A stretch of DNA of 64,000 bases from Anisus vortex (taxonomy: Eukaryota > Mollusca > Gastropoda > Planorbidae). Made by a program: the position numbers and the translations under genes. The stretch is taken from positions 5,410,011-5,474,010 of the forward strand of contig OX421495.1 of the NCBI GenBank assembly GCA_949126835.1, written 5' to 3'. Shown piece after piece: positions 54,756 to 64,000 of the stretch (positions are counted from its first letter, which is position 1; the number at the start of each line of letters is the position of its first letter). A model generated the notes under the pieces. That model ran no database searches and was not told the origin of the DNA. It saw only the letters and a list, made by a program, of their open reading frames with translations.

Positions 54756-55771
54756 CAACGTTCGCGCAGTTTGCACCCCATGCGTATAGAATTACGCGAA
54801 TTAGTCATCATCGTTATGTCACATGCCCTCACCTTTGCCCTGTCTCGGGACGTCTTTTTTTTAAAATCCGATGATTTGTGACAAGTTTTTCTTTTTAGTT
54901 CTCAAAACAACACAGATGTTCCCTAATTCTTACTCTATAGATTCACACGTTCCAAAGTTAAGCTAATAGGTAGAGAACGTAGCTGTCTGCCAGTTTGATC
55001 ACATGTCTGTTTGGGGGTACCCTAGAATTGATGGGGCTCCATTCAGGCGTAGAAATCCTTACACGCCTCAGTGAGTAAGCTCGCTCGGTGAATTTTCTGG
55101 GGGTCTTAGACAAATCCATAAATCCATTCATTGTGCTTTTGGGAATTATATTTATTTTGCTGATAATGAATATTTAAATGAAAAAATAATTTCGGCCCCC
55201 AGACTAGGTTTTGAATTCTAAGTGAAACGTTTAAATTATACCTTGCACAATGCCTATGACTAATCCATAACTGTTTTATTATTAGCTCTGCAATCGTGGA
55301 CGTCAAAAAGACGAACCCGGAATAAATCGTGCGTCATTTTCGTAACGATAACCCCTGAGAAAATCGGGAAAATCCGAATGAGAGTGCTTGAAATAACTGC
55401 GGAAAATACACTGGTTTAAAGCTAAAATTTCTGGGTCACGGTGCACTGGTTTCCAAGAAAGTATAGAAGACGAAGACTATAAGAATTCAAAGAAACACTG
55501 GCATAAGTATTGCGGTATGTGTTTAAAATCAATACTTCCTTGTTGTAAATTAAACAATTTGAACACGGTCGCACTTGTCTTATCTGTTTGTCAATGTCCC
55601 ACCCACATTGGGTCCTTAAATGGTTAGGTTATAGGTAAGTTATAGGTATAGGTAAACCTACAAAATGTAAAGGGCTTTGGGGCCAAAGGTAATGTGGAGG
55701 TTAAGATAAAATCCCATTCCATTAAACACCAACTCTGTCTCTTCGGGGATATGCAACAGTTGGGCCGAGCC

Positions 55772-55812
55772 AAGGGCACAGGGCATTGTGCTGGCCACAC
55801 TATAATCCATTC
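55772..55812 (+). mobile_element. SINE block relic
   Basis: GGGCATTGTGCTGGCCACAC plus TATAATCC matches one internal block of the SINE. Neighbouring sequence is too diverged to extend it. Confidence 0.45.
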
Positions 55813-55916
55813 AAATTGTAGTGATTGAGGACAACTAAACGTGGTTATTCTGTAAACACAATCGAGTGCGCCGTTTGAAAACTACATTGATACGAATGAG
55901 ATAGATATTTTGGACT

Positions 55917-56230
55917 AAAAAAACATAGAAGATAATAAGATGGACCGTTTGCTCTATTTTTAGAGCTTATATCAACTTTTTTTCCGTGCGCAACCAATAA
56001 GGCTGTCTTAAATTACTTCTACGCTCCTCGTTGTTTCTGAAATGTTTCCGCTTTATACTACTTTCGATTTTAATTTTAATTTTTCATTGAGAAAATCGAA
56101 GCGATTCAATAAAACGGAAGTGCAAAGGAAACAACGAATCGGAAATTCCGAAAAGCAGTGTTTCGAATCATCATATAGCAAAAATACTAAATTAAGCAAG
56201 CGGTCCATGCATATTATAGCCTAGTCTATG
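55917..56230. mobile_element. MITE with long inverted ends, copy 4, with TAGCCTA insertion
   Basis: ACATAGAAGATAATAAGATG plus GACCGTTTGCTC at the left, AGCAAGCGGTCCATGCATAT at the right. Relatives end TATTATAGTCTATG; this copy reads TATTATA-GCCTA-GTCTATG (TAGCCTA at 56217-56223), a 5-bp insertion. Confidence 0.82.
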
Positions 56231-56239
56231 AAAAAAACA

Positions 56240-56411
56240 ACCCGTCGGAATAAATCGATCAAAGGGCCGGTGAGGCAGCGTTCACCAGTTTCTGTGGCCA
56301 CGGCATACTAGGTGACTGTGGGGCCAGCACAATGCACAGCAGCCTTTACTTTACCCCAGCTAAGGTCAGGTATGCCAGTCGAACGCGCTGCCGCTCGGGC
56401 AGCATGCCCCC
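56240..56411 (-). mobile_element. SINE copy with internal deletion
   Basis: Begins CCCGTCGGAATAAATCGATC, passes CACGGCATACTAGGTGACTG and GCTAAGGTCAGGTA, then jumps to TGCCAGTCGAACGCGCTGCC. The B box and about 80 bp of body are missing. Confidence 0.82.
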
Positions 56412-56702
56412 ATTTGGTGAACTCAAATGGATTTTTTTTTTTTACACTGATGAGCCCGTGGTAGTGAAATTCACAAACTTTCCCAATTGTGGCCGGTTTC
56501 CCCAAACTTTACTGAGTAAAAATAAAGGCAAGTCGATTTTCCCAAACCTTCCAAGAACTTAAAAAAAGCTAGATTTAGGTCAGATTTCCCAAATTTTCCC
56601 GAACTAAAAAAAGCAATTCAATTTTACCCAATAAATTATTATTAACCTCCCTTTATAAAATAATCCGTGTCTGGTGTCATTTTGTTTTTTAGTAAGGTCA
56701 AA

Positions 56703-57444
56703 TGACGTCATGTCTAGACAGCACTTAAGGTCACTGCGGGGCGACTCGGCTCTGCATCTCTTTGGCGCGCTTGTGCACTATATCCTGCAAGGAACAATAG
56801 CGATAATATAAAACGTGATGGCTATTACTTATATACATTCTGTATGATAGTAATATTGATTACTAGAATTCGTTATTTAAAGTAGTTATAACTATTTTGT
56901 ATCATTCTACTACTGTATTTATTGTTCAAATATCGAGAGAGATGCAAAAAAAAAAAACGGCGGCTTCATTTTCAAATTCTGCCGCCACTTCCCGCCTTTT
57001 TCTCCTCCACCAACTACACAGGTCGTGGACATCGATCCAAGCTCGTACTCTCCACCCCTCTTGCGTCATTCGTCCCTGCTCATCGAACGCGTTATCTGCT
57101 CCCGTGCTTGTAAAAGCCTGCCGTCTGCCCTTACATCACTAGCATGAGCGCGACCGTTCAGCTGGCTCGTGTCATTCGCTGTCGCCATCCCTCCTCGCCC
57201 TGGCGATCGATTCTCAGCAACAGCGTACGTTCCAATCTACAAGCCTCTCACTCTGTTGTCTTTATCTCTTGTCTCCCTTCCTCCCTTCCCTCTCCTACCA
57301 CCCCTCTCTCTCTCTCTCTCTCTCTTTTGCTATGCTTTTTGTTGTACGAGAGTGAGTCGGGTTGTTTTTTTTTTTTTTTGTTGTTTTTTTTAGGGCTGGC
57401 GAGTGCGGGAATGTGTTGCTCAGACACAAGCATCGGTGACGTCA
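56703..57444. promoter_or_regulatory. Two perfect CRE sites in the 56.7-57.5 kb GC island
   Basis: TGACGTCA occurs at 56703-56710 and 57437-57444, two of the four perfect copies in the window, on either side of the candidate exons. Either could belong to a promoter of whichever strand is transcribed. Confidence 0.35.
56731..57188 (-). CDS. Candidate two-exon microprotein gene (35 aa), strand uncertain
   Basis: On the minus strand, ATG at 57188 (context GAGGGATGG, in-frame TAG upstream at 57237-57239) opens 18 codons, MATANDTSQLNGRAHASD, to a consensus donor GAT|GTAAGG at 57134. After 350 bp the acceptor TTGTTCCTTGCAG| at 56785 leads, in the same phase, into DIVHKRAKEMQSRVAPQ and TGA (56731-56733). 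Both exons are GC-richer than their surroundings. No homologue is recognised, and the + strand model at 57144 overlaps exon 1, so at most one is likely right. Confidence 0.25.
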
Positions 57445-57454
57445 TGGATCAATG
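57144..57454 (+). CDS. Candidate first coding exons, mitochondrial-presequence-like, strand uncertain
   Basis: On the + strand, ATG at 57144 (A at -3) opens 27 codons beginning MSATVQLARVIRCRHPSSPW, Arg-rich and without acidic residues like a mitochondrial targeting sequence, to the donor AGC|GTACGT at 57225. A long T tract ends TTTTTAG| at 57393, followed in phase by WRVRECVAQTQASVTSWIN and the donor AATG|GTAAAA at 57455. A further in-phase acceptor with 28 open codons exists at about 57915, but that may be chance. It overlaps the minus-strand model. No protein family is assigned. Confidence 0.25.
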
Positions 57455-57459
57455 GTAAA

Positions 57460-58630
57460 ACTAGGGGAATCGGTGTGTTGTGTGTGCATGTGTTGTGATG
57501 GTGGTGGGTGGGGGGAGGAGGAGGAGGTAAGGTCAGTACTTTGGAATGTTGCTCGGGTCTTAAAGGTGTGTGCGAGTGTGTGTGTGTGTAATGTCTGTGC
57601 GCGTGCTTAAATGCGCGTGCGTTGCGCGGAGTGTGTAACGGAAGGATGATAGTTTGCTGCAGCTAAATATAAAGTGGGGCGGAGAGGTATGAGTGAACAA
57701 ACTAAACTAAAGGGGGATGGGGGACAAAGATTGCAATCCAAAGAAACAAAGAAAAAAAAATCCACTTGAAAGATGTTAAGCAAAAAACTATAGACGTTTA
57801 AACATTAAACCAAAAACAATCTAACACTAACAGAACATACCAAACCACAACATTGAAAAATATAAGGCACACACATTTTTAGCGAACCACACAATGTAGT
57901 GATTTTTCTACTCAGCTGGCGCAAACTTTATCTGTGCTTACAGTGGCAACGGCCGCAATATACGCACATTAATAAACAAACCCCCCGTGTTTAGATTAAG
58001 TTAAGCCTACCCATAATTCTCTGCATGCTATTTGTTTGTATGTCTAAATTACCCTAAAACAAGTTTCTGTTTGGTTGCTCTTGTTTGGTTCTTGTTTTAA
58101 TTATTTCTTCTATTCTATCTTCAATTTTCCAATATCATATCTTCAACCATTCGAACTTTGGATTCTATTTTCCATTCAGTCTTAAATATTCTAACTTCTG
58201 GCTTAAATTTTTAACTTTTATAGTCTATTTTTCATTGTATCGTCAATCATCAACTCCATCTTCTACTACCTTTTTTAAAAAAATTATCGATTGTTTAGTT
58301 TTATCATTATAGCTTAATGTTAATGCCTACTCTTCTATTGATTCATTATTTGTTTGTGTGTATACGTGCCATGTGACAGGGAACTCAAAAAAGGGTTTCT
58401 ACATAGCTGGCTATCGTTGTTTTTATTATTGTTTGTGTGAATGTGGAGATTGCTTTGTTTACTATTTGATTGGGGGAATTGTTAAAAGGTCTGCAATATA
58501 ATTTGACGTACACGCTGAGGTGTTTCGGTGGGAGGGGTAGGAGATGTTTGCGTACGGATGCGTACAGATATGATGGAAAAAAAAGGGGGGGGGAGATTGT
58601 GTACGTATACACACATTATTATATAGCCTA
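57460..58630. other. Intergenic, no confident gene
   Basis: A (TG)n-like tract at 57560-57600, then AT-rich sequence. AATAAA near 57970 and an acceptor-like TTTTTCTACTCAG at 57904-57916 are the only transcript-like signals. Confidence 0.35.
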
Positions 58631-58631
58631 C

Positions 58632-58857
58632 AAAGGGCCTGTGTTCGAATCCTGGTGCAGGCTAGGATTTTGTCCCTGGTCAGAAGGGTGTCCCTGAGTC
58701 TACACCAGCTCTGATGGGTACCTGACCTTAGTTAAGGGTAAAGTAAAGGCGGCTATGCATTGTGCTGGGCACACAATCACCTAGTATGCAATGGCCACAG
58801 AAACCGGTGAACGCTGCTTCATCGGCACTATGGATCAACTTGGTCCCTCGGGATTCT
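58632..58857 (+). mobile_element. SINE, 5' head truncated
   Basis: Begins at GGGCCTGTGTTCGAATCCTG (B box) and runs through CTGATGGGTACCTGACCTTA, TAAAGGCGGCTATGCATTGT, ACACAATCACCTAGTATGCA to TGGATCAACTTGGTCCCTCG. The A-box part is missing; TAGCCTA lies directly before it. Confidence 0.88.
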
Positions 58858-58923
58858 TTTTTTTATATAGCCCACATCGCAATTAAAAAAACAACAACAG
58901 ACAACGGACCAAGCAAAAGATTT

Positions 58924-59270
58924 CGTTGGCATATCACATCGTTAGGTTTGAGCACAGCAACTTTCTCGTTGGCATATCACATCGTTAGGTTTGAGCACAG
59001 CAACTTTCTCGTTGGCATATCACATCGTTAGGTTTGAGCACAGCAACTTTCTCGTTGGCATATCACATCGTTAGGTTTGAGCACAGCAACTTTCTCGTTG
59101 GCATATCACATCGTTAGGTTTGAGCACAGCAACTTTCTCGTTGGCATATCACATCGTTAGGTTTCAGCACAGTAACTTTCTCGTTGGCATATCACATCGT
59201 TAGGTTTGAGCACAACAACTTTCTCGTTGGCATATCACATCGTTAGGTTTGAGCACAGCAACTTTCTCAC
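58924..59270. repeat. 43-bp tandem repeat, 8 copies
   Basis: Unit TTGGCATATCACATCGTTAG plus GTTTGAGCACAGCAACTTTCTCG, nearly identical in all copies, so the expansion is recent. It starts about 65 bp after a SINE. Confidence 0.96.
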
Positions 59271-59989
59271 CGGGCAGGTGAATCGTTTACACGCTAGCAC
59301 TCGTTAAAAATACAATTTGTAAATGTTTATTAGAGTTGTAGTGATGTAATATATTTAAAACAAAGGTCTGAAATTTTAAATATATAGGGAAGTAGCCTAG
59401 TTTAACACTTGATTGAATGCAAACGTTCACAATTTACTAAAATATCAGTAGGCTTACTTAAAAGAAACACATGACACATTGAGATAGATCTATGTATTTA
59501 TTAATGAAATTAAGCCTCACTTTCGTTAATAATGTTCTTTTTTATCAATACTTTTGATGCAGTATTCAATGCAATACAATTTGAATGTTCTATTGTATTT
59601 CTATTTTCAAAAATCTATAAGTCTGCAAACCTGCTATTTAACAATATTAAAATCAATCACCGAAATTGTTTTTTTGTTTTTTTGGCAGTACCTAAACACT
59701 TCCTCCTATCCTAACTATCCCACGCACAAAGCTCTGACCGAATTTTATTTTTTAATGTAAAGCTAATTATGAACTAGAAACCAATTAAAATATGTTAATC
59801 CAACAGGATATACTAGGCTATTGTTCAAGATTAATTTCAATGTCATTTCATATTTCGTACATCTTACGAGTATTTTGTACAGTTTACCATATAACTTAGC
59901 GTCCCTGAAAAGAGGGTGACCTAGATGATATGTTCTGAATAGGGTGGGAGAAACAATAAGGAGCAGCATAATAATATAATGCAATATTG

Positions 59990-62900
59990 GTGAATGTCCA
60001 GCAAAATATTTATTAGTATCCAGCAAAGAATACATTAATACCCAGTACAATATAGGCCTAAATTAGTATCCCGAACAATATAATTGTATAGGCCTATTCA
60101 ATGCCATATAAATTACTATACATTATAATATAAATTTTGACCCAATACAATATAAGTTAGTATCTAGTAAAATATAAGTTAGTATCCAAAGCAAACAAAA
60201 ATTGTATACAGTATAATATAAACTATTATAGAGTATAATATAAATCAGTATCCAGTACAATATTAATTAGTATCCAGTACAATATAAACTAAATTGCAGT
60301 TCAATATAAATTAATATCCAGCACAATATAAATTAGTTTTCAGAACAATATAAATTAGTATTCAGTACAATATAAATTAGTATCCAGTATTATATAAATT
60401 AGTAGGCCCTCTATTCAATCACATATAAATTAGTATCCAGTACAATATAAATTAGTTTTCAAAACAATATAAATTAGTATCCAATACAATATAAATTAGT
60501 ATTCAGTATAATATAAATTAATATCCAGCACAATATAAATTAGTATCCAGTACTAAATAAATTAGTAGCCTAGGCCCTCTATTCAGTACAATATAAATTA
60601 GTATCCAGTACAATATTAATTAATTATTTTTATATCTAGTACAGTATAAATTAGTATCCAGTACAATACAAACAAACATCTATTACAATATATGCACATC
60701 AATACTAACTAGTGCCTATTACAATATAGACTAGTATTTATTGAAGTCTAAATAAAATATTTATTGATATCTATTAAAATATAAACTTGTGTCCAGGACA
60801 ATATTTATTAGGATCCAGAAAATAAAAAACGTATTTAGTACACTATTCAATAAATCTAGTTGGCCTATTCAGTAGGCCTAAAGTTTTTTTATTAAATTAT
60901 CATCAAGAACAAAATTTTTTAGTATCATTTGGTATCAAGTTATAAATAAATTAGTATCCAGTAAAATATAAATTAGACTAGTATCCATAACAATATAAAT
61001 TAAGTATCCAGTATAATATAAATGCGTATCCAAAACAATATATATGTATATATATATATATATATATATTATATTAGTATCCAGTACATTGTAACTGAAT
61101 ATACATTGAGGTATAAATTAGTATCCAGTATTATAAAAATTGCTGTCGAGTAAATATAATATACATTAGTATCCATGGCATTATAAATTATTATTCAGCA
61201 ATTACAATATAATATATTATCCAGTAGGTAGGCCTACAATATAAATTAGTACCAAGTAGGTAGGCCTACAAAATAAATTAGTATACGGTAGGTACAATAT
61301 CAATTATTATCTAGTGGGTACAATAAAAATTAGTATCCAGTGGGTACATTAAAATTAGTATGCAGTGGGTACAATTTAGATAAGTGTCTAGTAGGTAGGT
61401 CTACAAAATAAATTAGTATTACAATACAAATTGGTATCCTGTGGGCACAATATAAATGAGTATCGAGTAGGTAGGCCTGCAACATAAATTAGTATCGAGT
61501 AAAAAAATAAAAATAAAAAAGTATTCTGTAGGTACAATATAAATTTATATCCAGTGGGTACTATCAAAATTAGTATCCAGTAGGCTACAATATAAATGTG
61601 TAACCAGTGGGTACAATACAAATTAGTTATCCAGTTGGTAAATTTAAAGTTTTATCTAGTAGAAACAATATAAAATAGTATCCAGTGGGTACTATCAAAT
61701 TAGTATCCAGTAGGCCTACAAAATAAATTAGTATCCAGTGGGTACAATATAAATTAATATCCAGTGGGTACAATATAAATATATATACACTAGAAAAAAA
61801 ATTAGCATCCAGTGGGTACAATATAAATTAGTATCCAGTAGAAACAATATAAATGAGTATCCAGTAGAAACAATATAAATGAGTATCCAGTAAAAATTAT
61901 ATAAATTAGTATCCAGTGGGTACAATATAAATTAGTATCCAGTAGAAACAATATAAATTAATATCCAGTGGGTACAATATAAATATATATACACTAGAAA
62001 AAAAATTAGTATCCAGTGGGTACAATATAAATTAGTATCCAGTAGAAACAATATAAATTAGTATCCAGTAGAAACAATATAAATTAGTATCCAGTGGGAG
62101 CAATATAAATTAGTATCCAGTAGAAACAATATAAATTACTATCCAGTAGAAACAATATAAATTAGTATCCAGCGGGTACAATATAAATTAGTAGCCTATC
62201 CATCAGAACCAATATAAATTAGTATCCAGTGGAAACAATATAAATTAGTATCCAGTGGAAACAATATAAATTAGTATCCAGTGAAAACAATATAAATTAG
62301 TATCCAGTGTAAACAATATAAATTAGTATCCAGTGGAGACAATATAAATTAGTATCCACTGGAAACAATATAAATTATAATCCAGTGTAAACAATATAAA
62401 TTAGTATCCAGTGGAAACAATATAAATTAGTCTCCAGTGGAAACAATATAAATTAGTATCCAGTGGAAACAATATAAATTAGTATCCAGTGTAAACAATA
62501 TAAATTAGTATCCAGTGGAAACAATATAAATTAGTATCCAGTGTAAACAATATAAATTAGTATCCAGTGGAAACAATATAAATTAGTATCCAGTGGAAAC
62601 AATATAAATTAGTATCCAGTGGAAACAATATAAATTAGTATCCAGTGGAAACAATATAAATTAGTATCCAGTGGAAACAATATAAATTAATATCCAGTGA
62701 AAACAATATAAATTAGTATCCAGTGGGTGAAATCTAAATGTATATCTTATAGAAACAATGTAAACTAGTATCCAGTAGGTTGGACGACAAAAAAATTAAT
62801 TAGTATTACTAATATAACTATTATAAAAATTATAACTTATATAAATTAGTATCCAAAAGGTTTAAAATATAAAAAAATTATCCAGTGGGTACAATATTAT

Positions 62901-64000
62901 CTAATTTCTAGTGGTTCACTATAAATGAGTTTCCCGCAGGTACAATATATAATTATGTATCCTGTAGGCCTAAGTACAATATGAATTAGTATCTAGTAGG
63001 TACAATATAAATTAGTATCCAGTAAGAACAATATAAATTAGTTTCGAGTGGGTACAATATAAATTAGTATCCAGTAGGTAGGCCTACAAAATAAATAAGT
63101 ATCACAATTTAAATTAGTATCCAGTGGGTACAATATAAATGAGTATCCAGTAGGTAGGCCTACTAAATACATTTTTATCCACTGGGTACAATATCAATAA
63201 ATATCAAGTGGGTAGGCTTCTATATAAATTAGTATCCACTGTGTACAATATACAATGATTATTCATTGGTTACACTATAAATTATTATTCAGTAAGTACA
63301 ATATAAATTAGTTTCCAGTTGGTACAAATTAATTTAGTATCCATTAGGTACAATATGATCCAGTAGATACAATACAAATTAGTTTCCAGTTGGTAAAAAT
63401 TAATTTAGTATCCATTAGGTACAATATGATCCAGTTAGTACAATATAAATTAGTATCCAGTAGGTAGGCTACACTATAAATTATTATCCAGTAAGTACGA
63501 TAAATATTATTTTCCAGCCGGTACAACATAATTTAGTATCCAGAAGGTAGGCCTACAAAATAAATTAATATCCAGTATGTAGGCTTAAAAATCAATTGTA
63601 TCACAATATAAATTAGTATCCAGTGGGTTCAATATAAATTAGTATCCTCTTGGTAGGCCTACAAAATAAATTAGTATACAGTAGGTACAATATAATTTAG
63701 TATCCAGTAGGTGCACAATAAATTAGTATCAAGTACGAACATTATAATTTATTATCCAGTAAGTGCAATATAAATTAGTCTCCAGTAGGTACAATATAAT
63801 TTAGTATCCATTAGGTACATTATGATCCAGTAGGTACAATATGAATTAGTATTCCGTAGGTGCACTATAAATTATTATCCAGTAAGTACAATATAAATTA
63901 GTTTCCATCAGGTACAATATAATTTAGTATCCAGTGGGTACAATATGATCAAGTAGGTACAATATAAATTAGTATCTAGTAGGTAGGCCTACAAAAATAA
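59990..64000. repeat. 21-26-bp satellite, ~150 copies, continues beyond the window
   Basis: Unit core AATATAAATTAGTATCCAGT followed by a variable linker (GGGTAC, GGAAAC, AGGTAC, AGAAAC). Copies are diverged at both sides but nearly uniform at 26 bp between 62213 and 62700, indicating recent homogenisation there. Many copies have TAGGCCTAC in place of TAC in the linker. The minus-strand frames with WILIYIV-like words are artefacts. Confidence 0.96.

Overview
This is a eukaryotic nuclear genome fragment, AT-rich and almost entirely non-coding. The only convincing intact gene has spliceosomal introns, and the rest is dispersed transposon debris, microsatellites and several kilobase-scale tandem arrays. 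The mix of tRNA-derived SINEs, hAT and TTAA-type MITEs, non-LTR retrotransposon 3' ends and long G/C homopolymers is what I would expect of a gastropod mollusc. That placement is an inference from general impression, not from a marker gene. There are no bacterial operons, rRNA genes, functional tRNA genes or CRISPR arrays.

Layout. From 0 to 9 kb there are microsatellites, SINE copies and LINE tails. From 9.28 to 12.62 kb lies a 22-bp minisatellite of about 150 copies. From 12.6 to 15.7 kb there are GA-rich tracts and a LINE fragment. From 15.75 to 19.1 kb lies the one clear gene, a three-exon bZIP transcription factor of the ATF3/JDP2/Fos type, 404 aa on the + strand. Its upstream region carries a perfect CRE, two AP-1 sites, a CArG-like box inside a MITE and a 44-bp tandem repeat. 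From 19.1 to 25 kb there is AT-rich flank with LINE tails and a CTAT microsatellite. Further arrays follow: a 31-bp satellite (25.17-26.70 kb), an 18-bp minisatellite (29.95-30.52 kb), a 32-bp array (50.65-50.92 kb), a 43-bp array (58.92-59.27 kb) and a 21-26-bp satellite from 60 kb to the window end. Between them lie about eighteen SINE copies or fragments, at least eight hAT-type elements, three near-identical 81-bp TTAA elements, four copies of a ~300-bp element with long terminal inverted repeats, and fragments of at least two LINE families. Several GC-richer islands (37.4-38.2, 40.8-41.4, 43.8-44.6, 51.8-52.1, 56.7-57.5 kb) look like promoter, enhancer or exon candidates; the last supports phase-consistent small exon models on both strands.

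The most unusual observation is a recurrent short insertion. The palindrome TAGGCCTA occurs about twenty times. Wherever a related repeat copy gives an 'empty' allele (SINE, LINE, MITE, microsatellite, two different minisatellites), it appears as a 4-6-bp insertion at a TA dinucleotide, with shorter variants TAGGCTA and TAGCCTA. This is the form expected for excision footprints of a Tc1/mariner-type transposon whose ends begin 5'-GG. A second notable item is a pair of adjacent hAT elements (45730-47841) that share one target site, so that the same 8-bp motif occurs three times; the larger one retains wrecked transposase coding sequence and has the same termini as the short MITEs elsewhere in the window.
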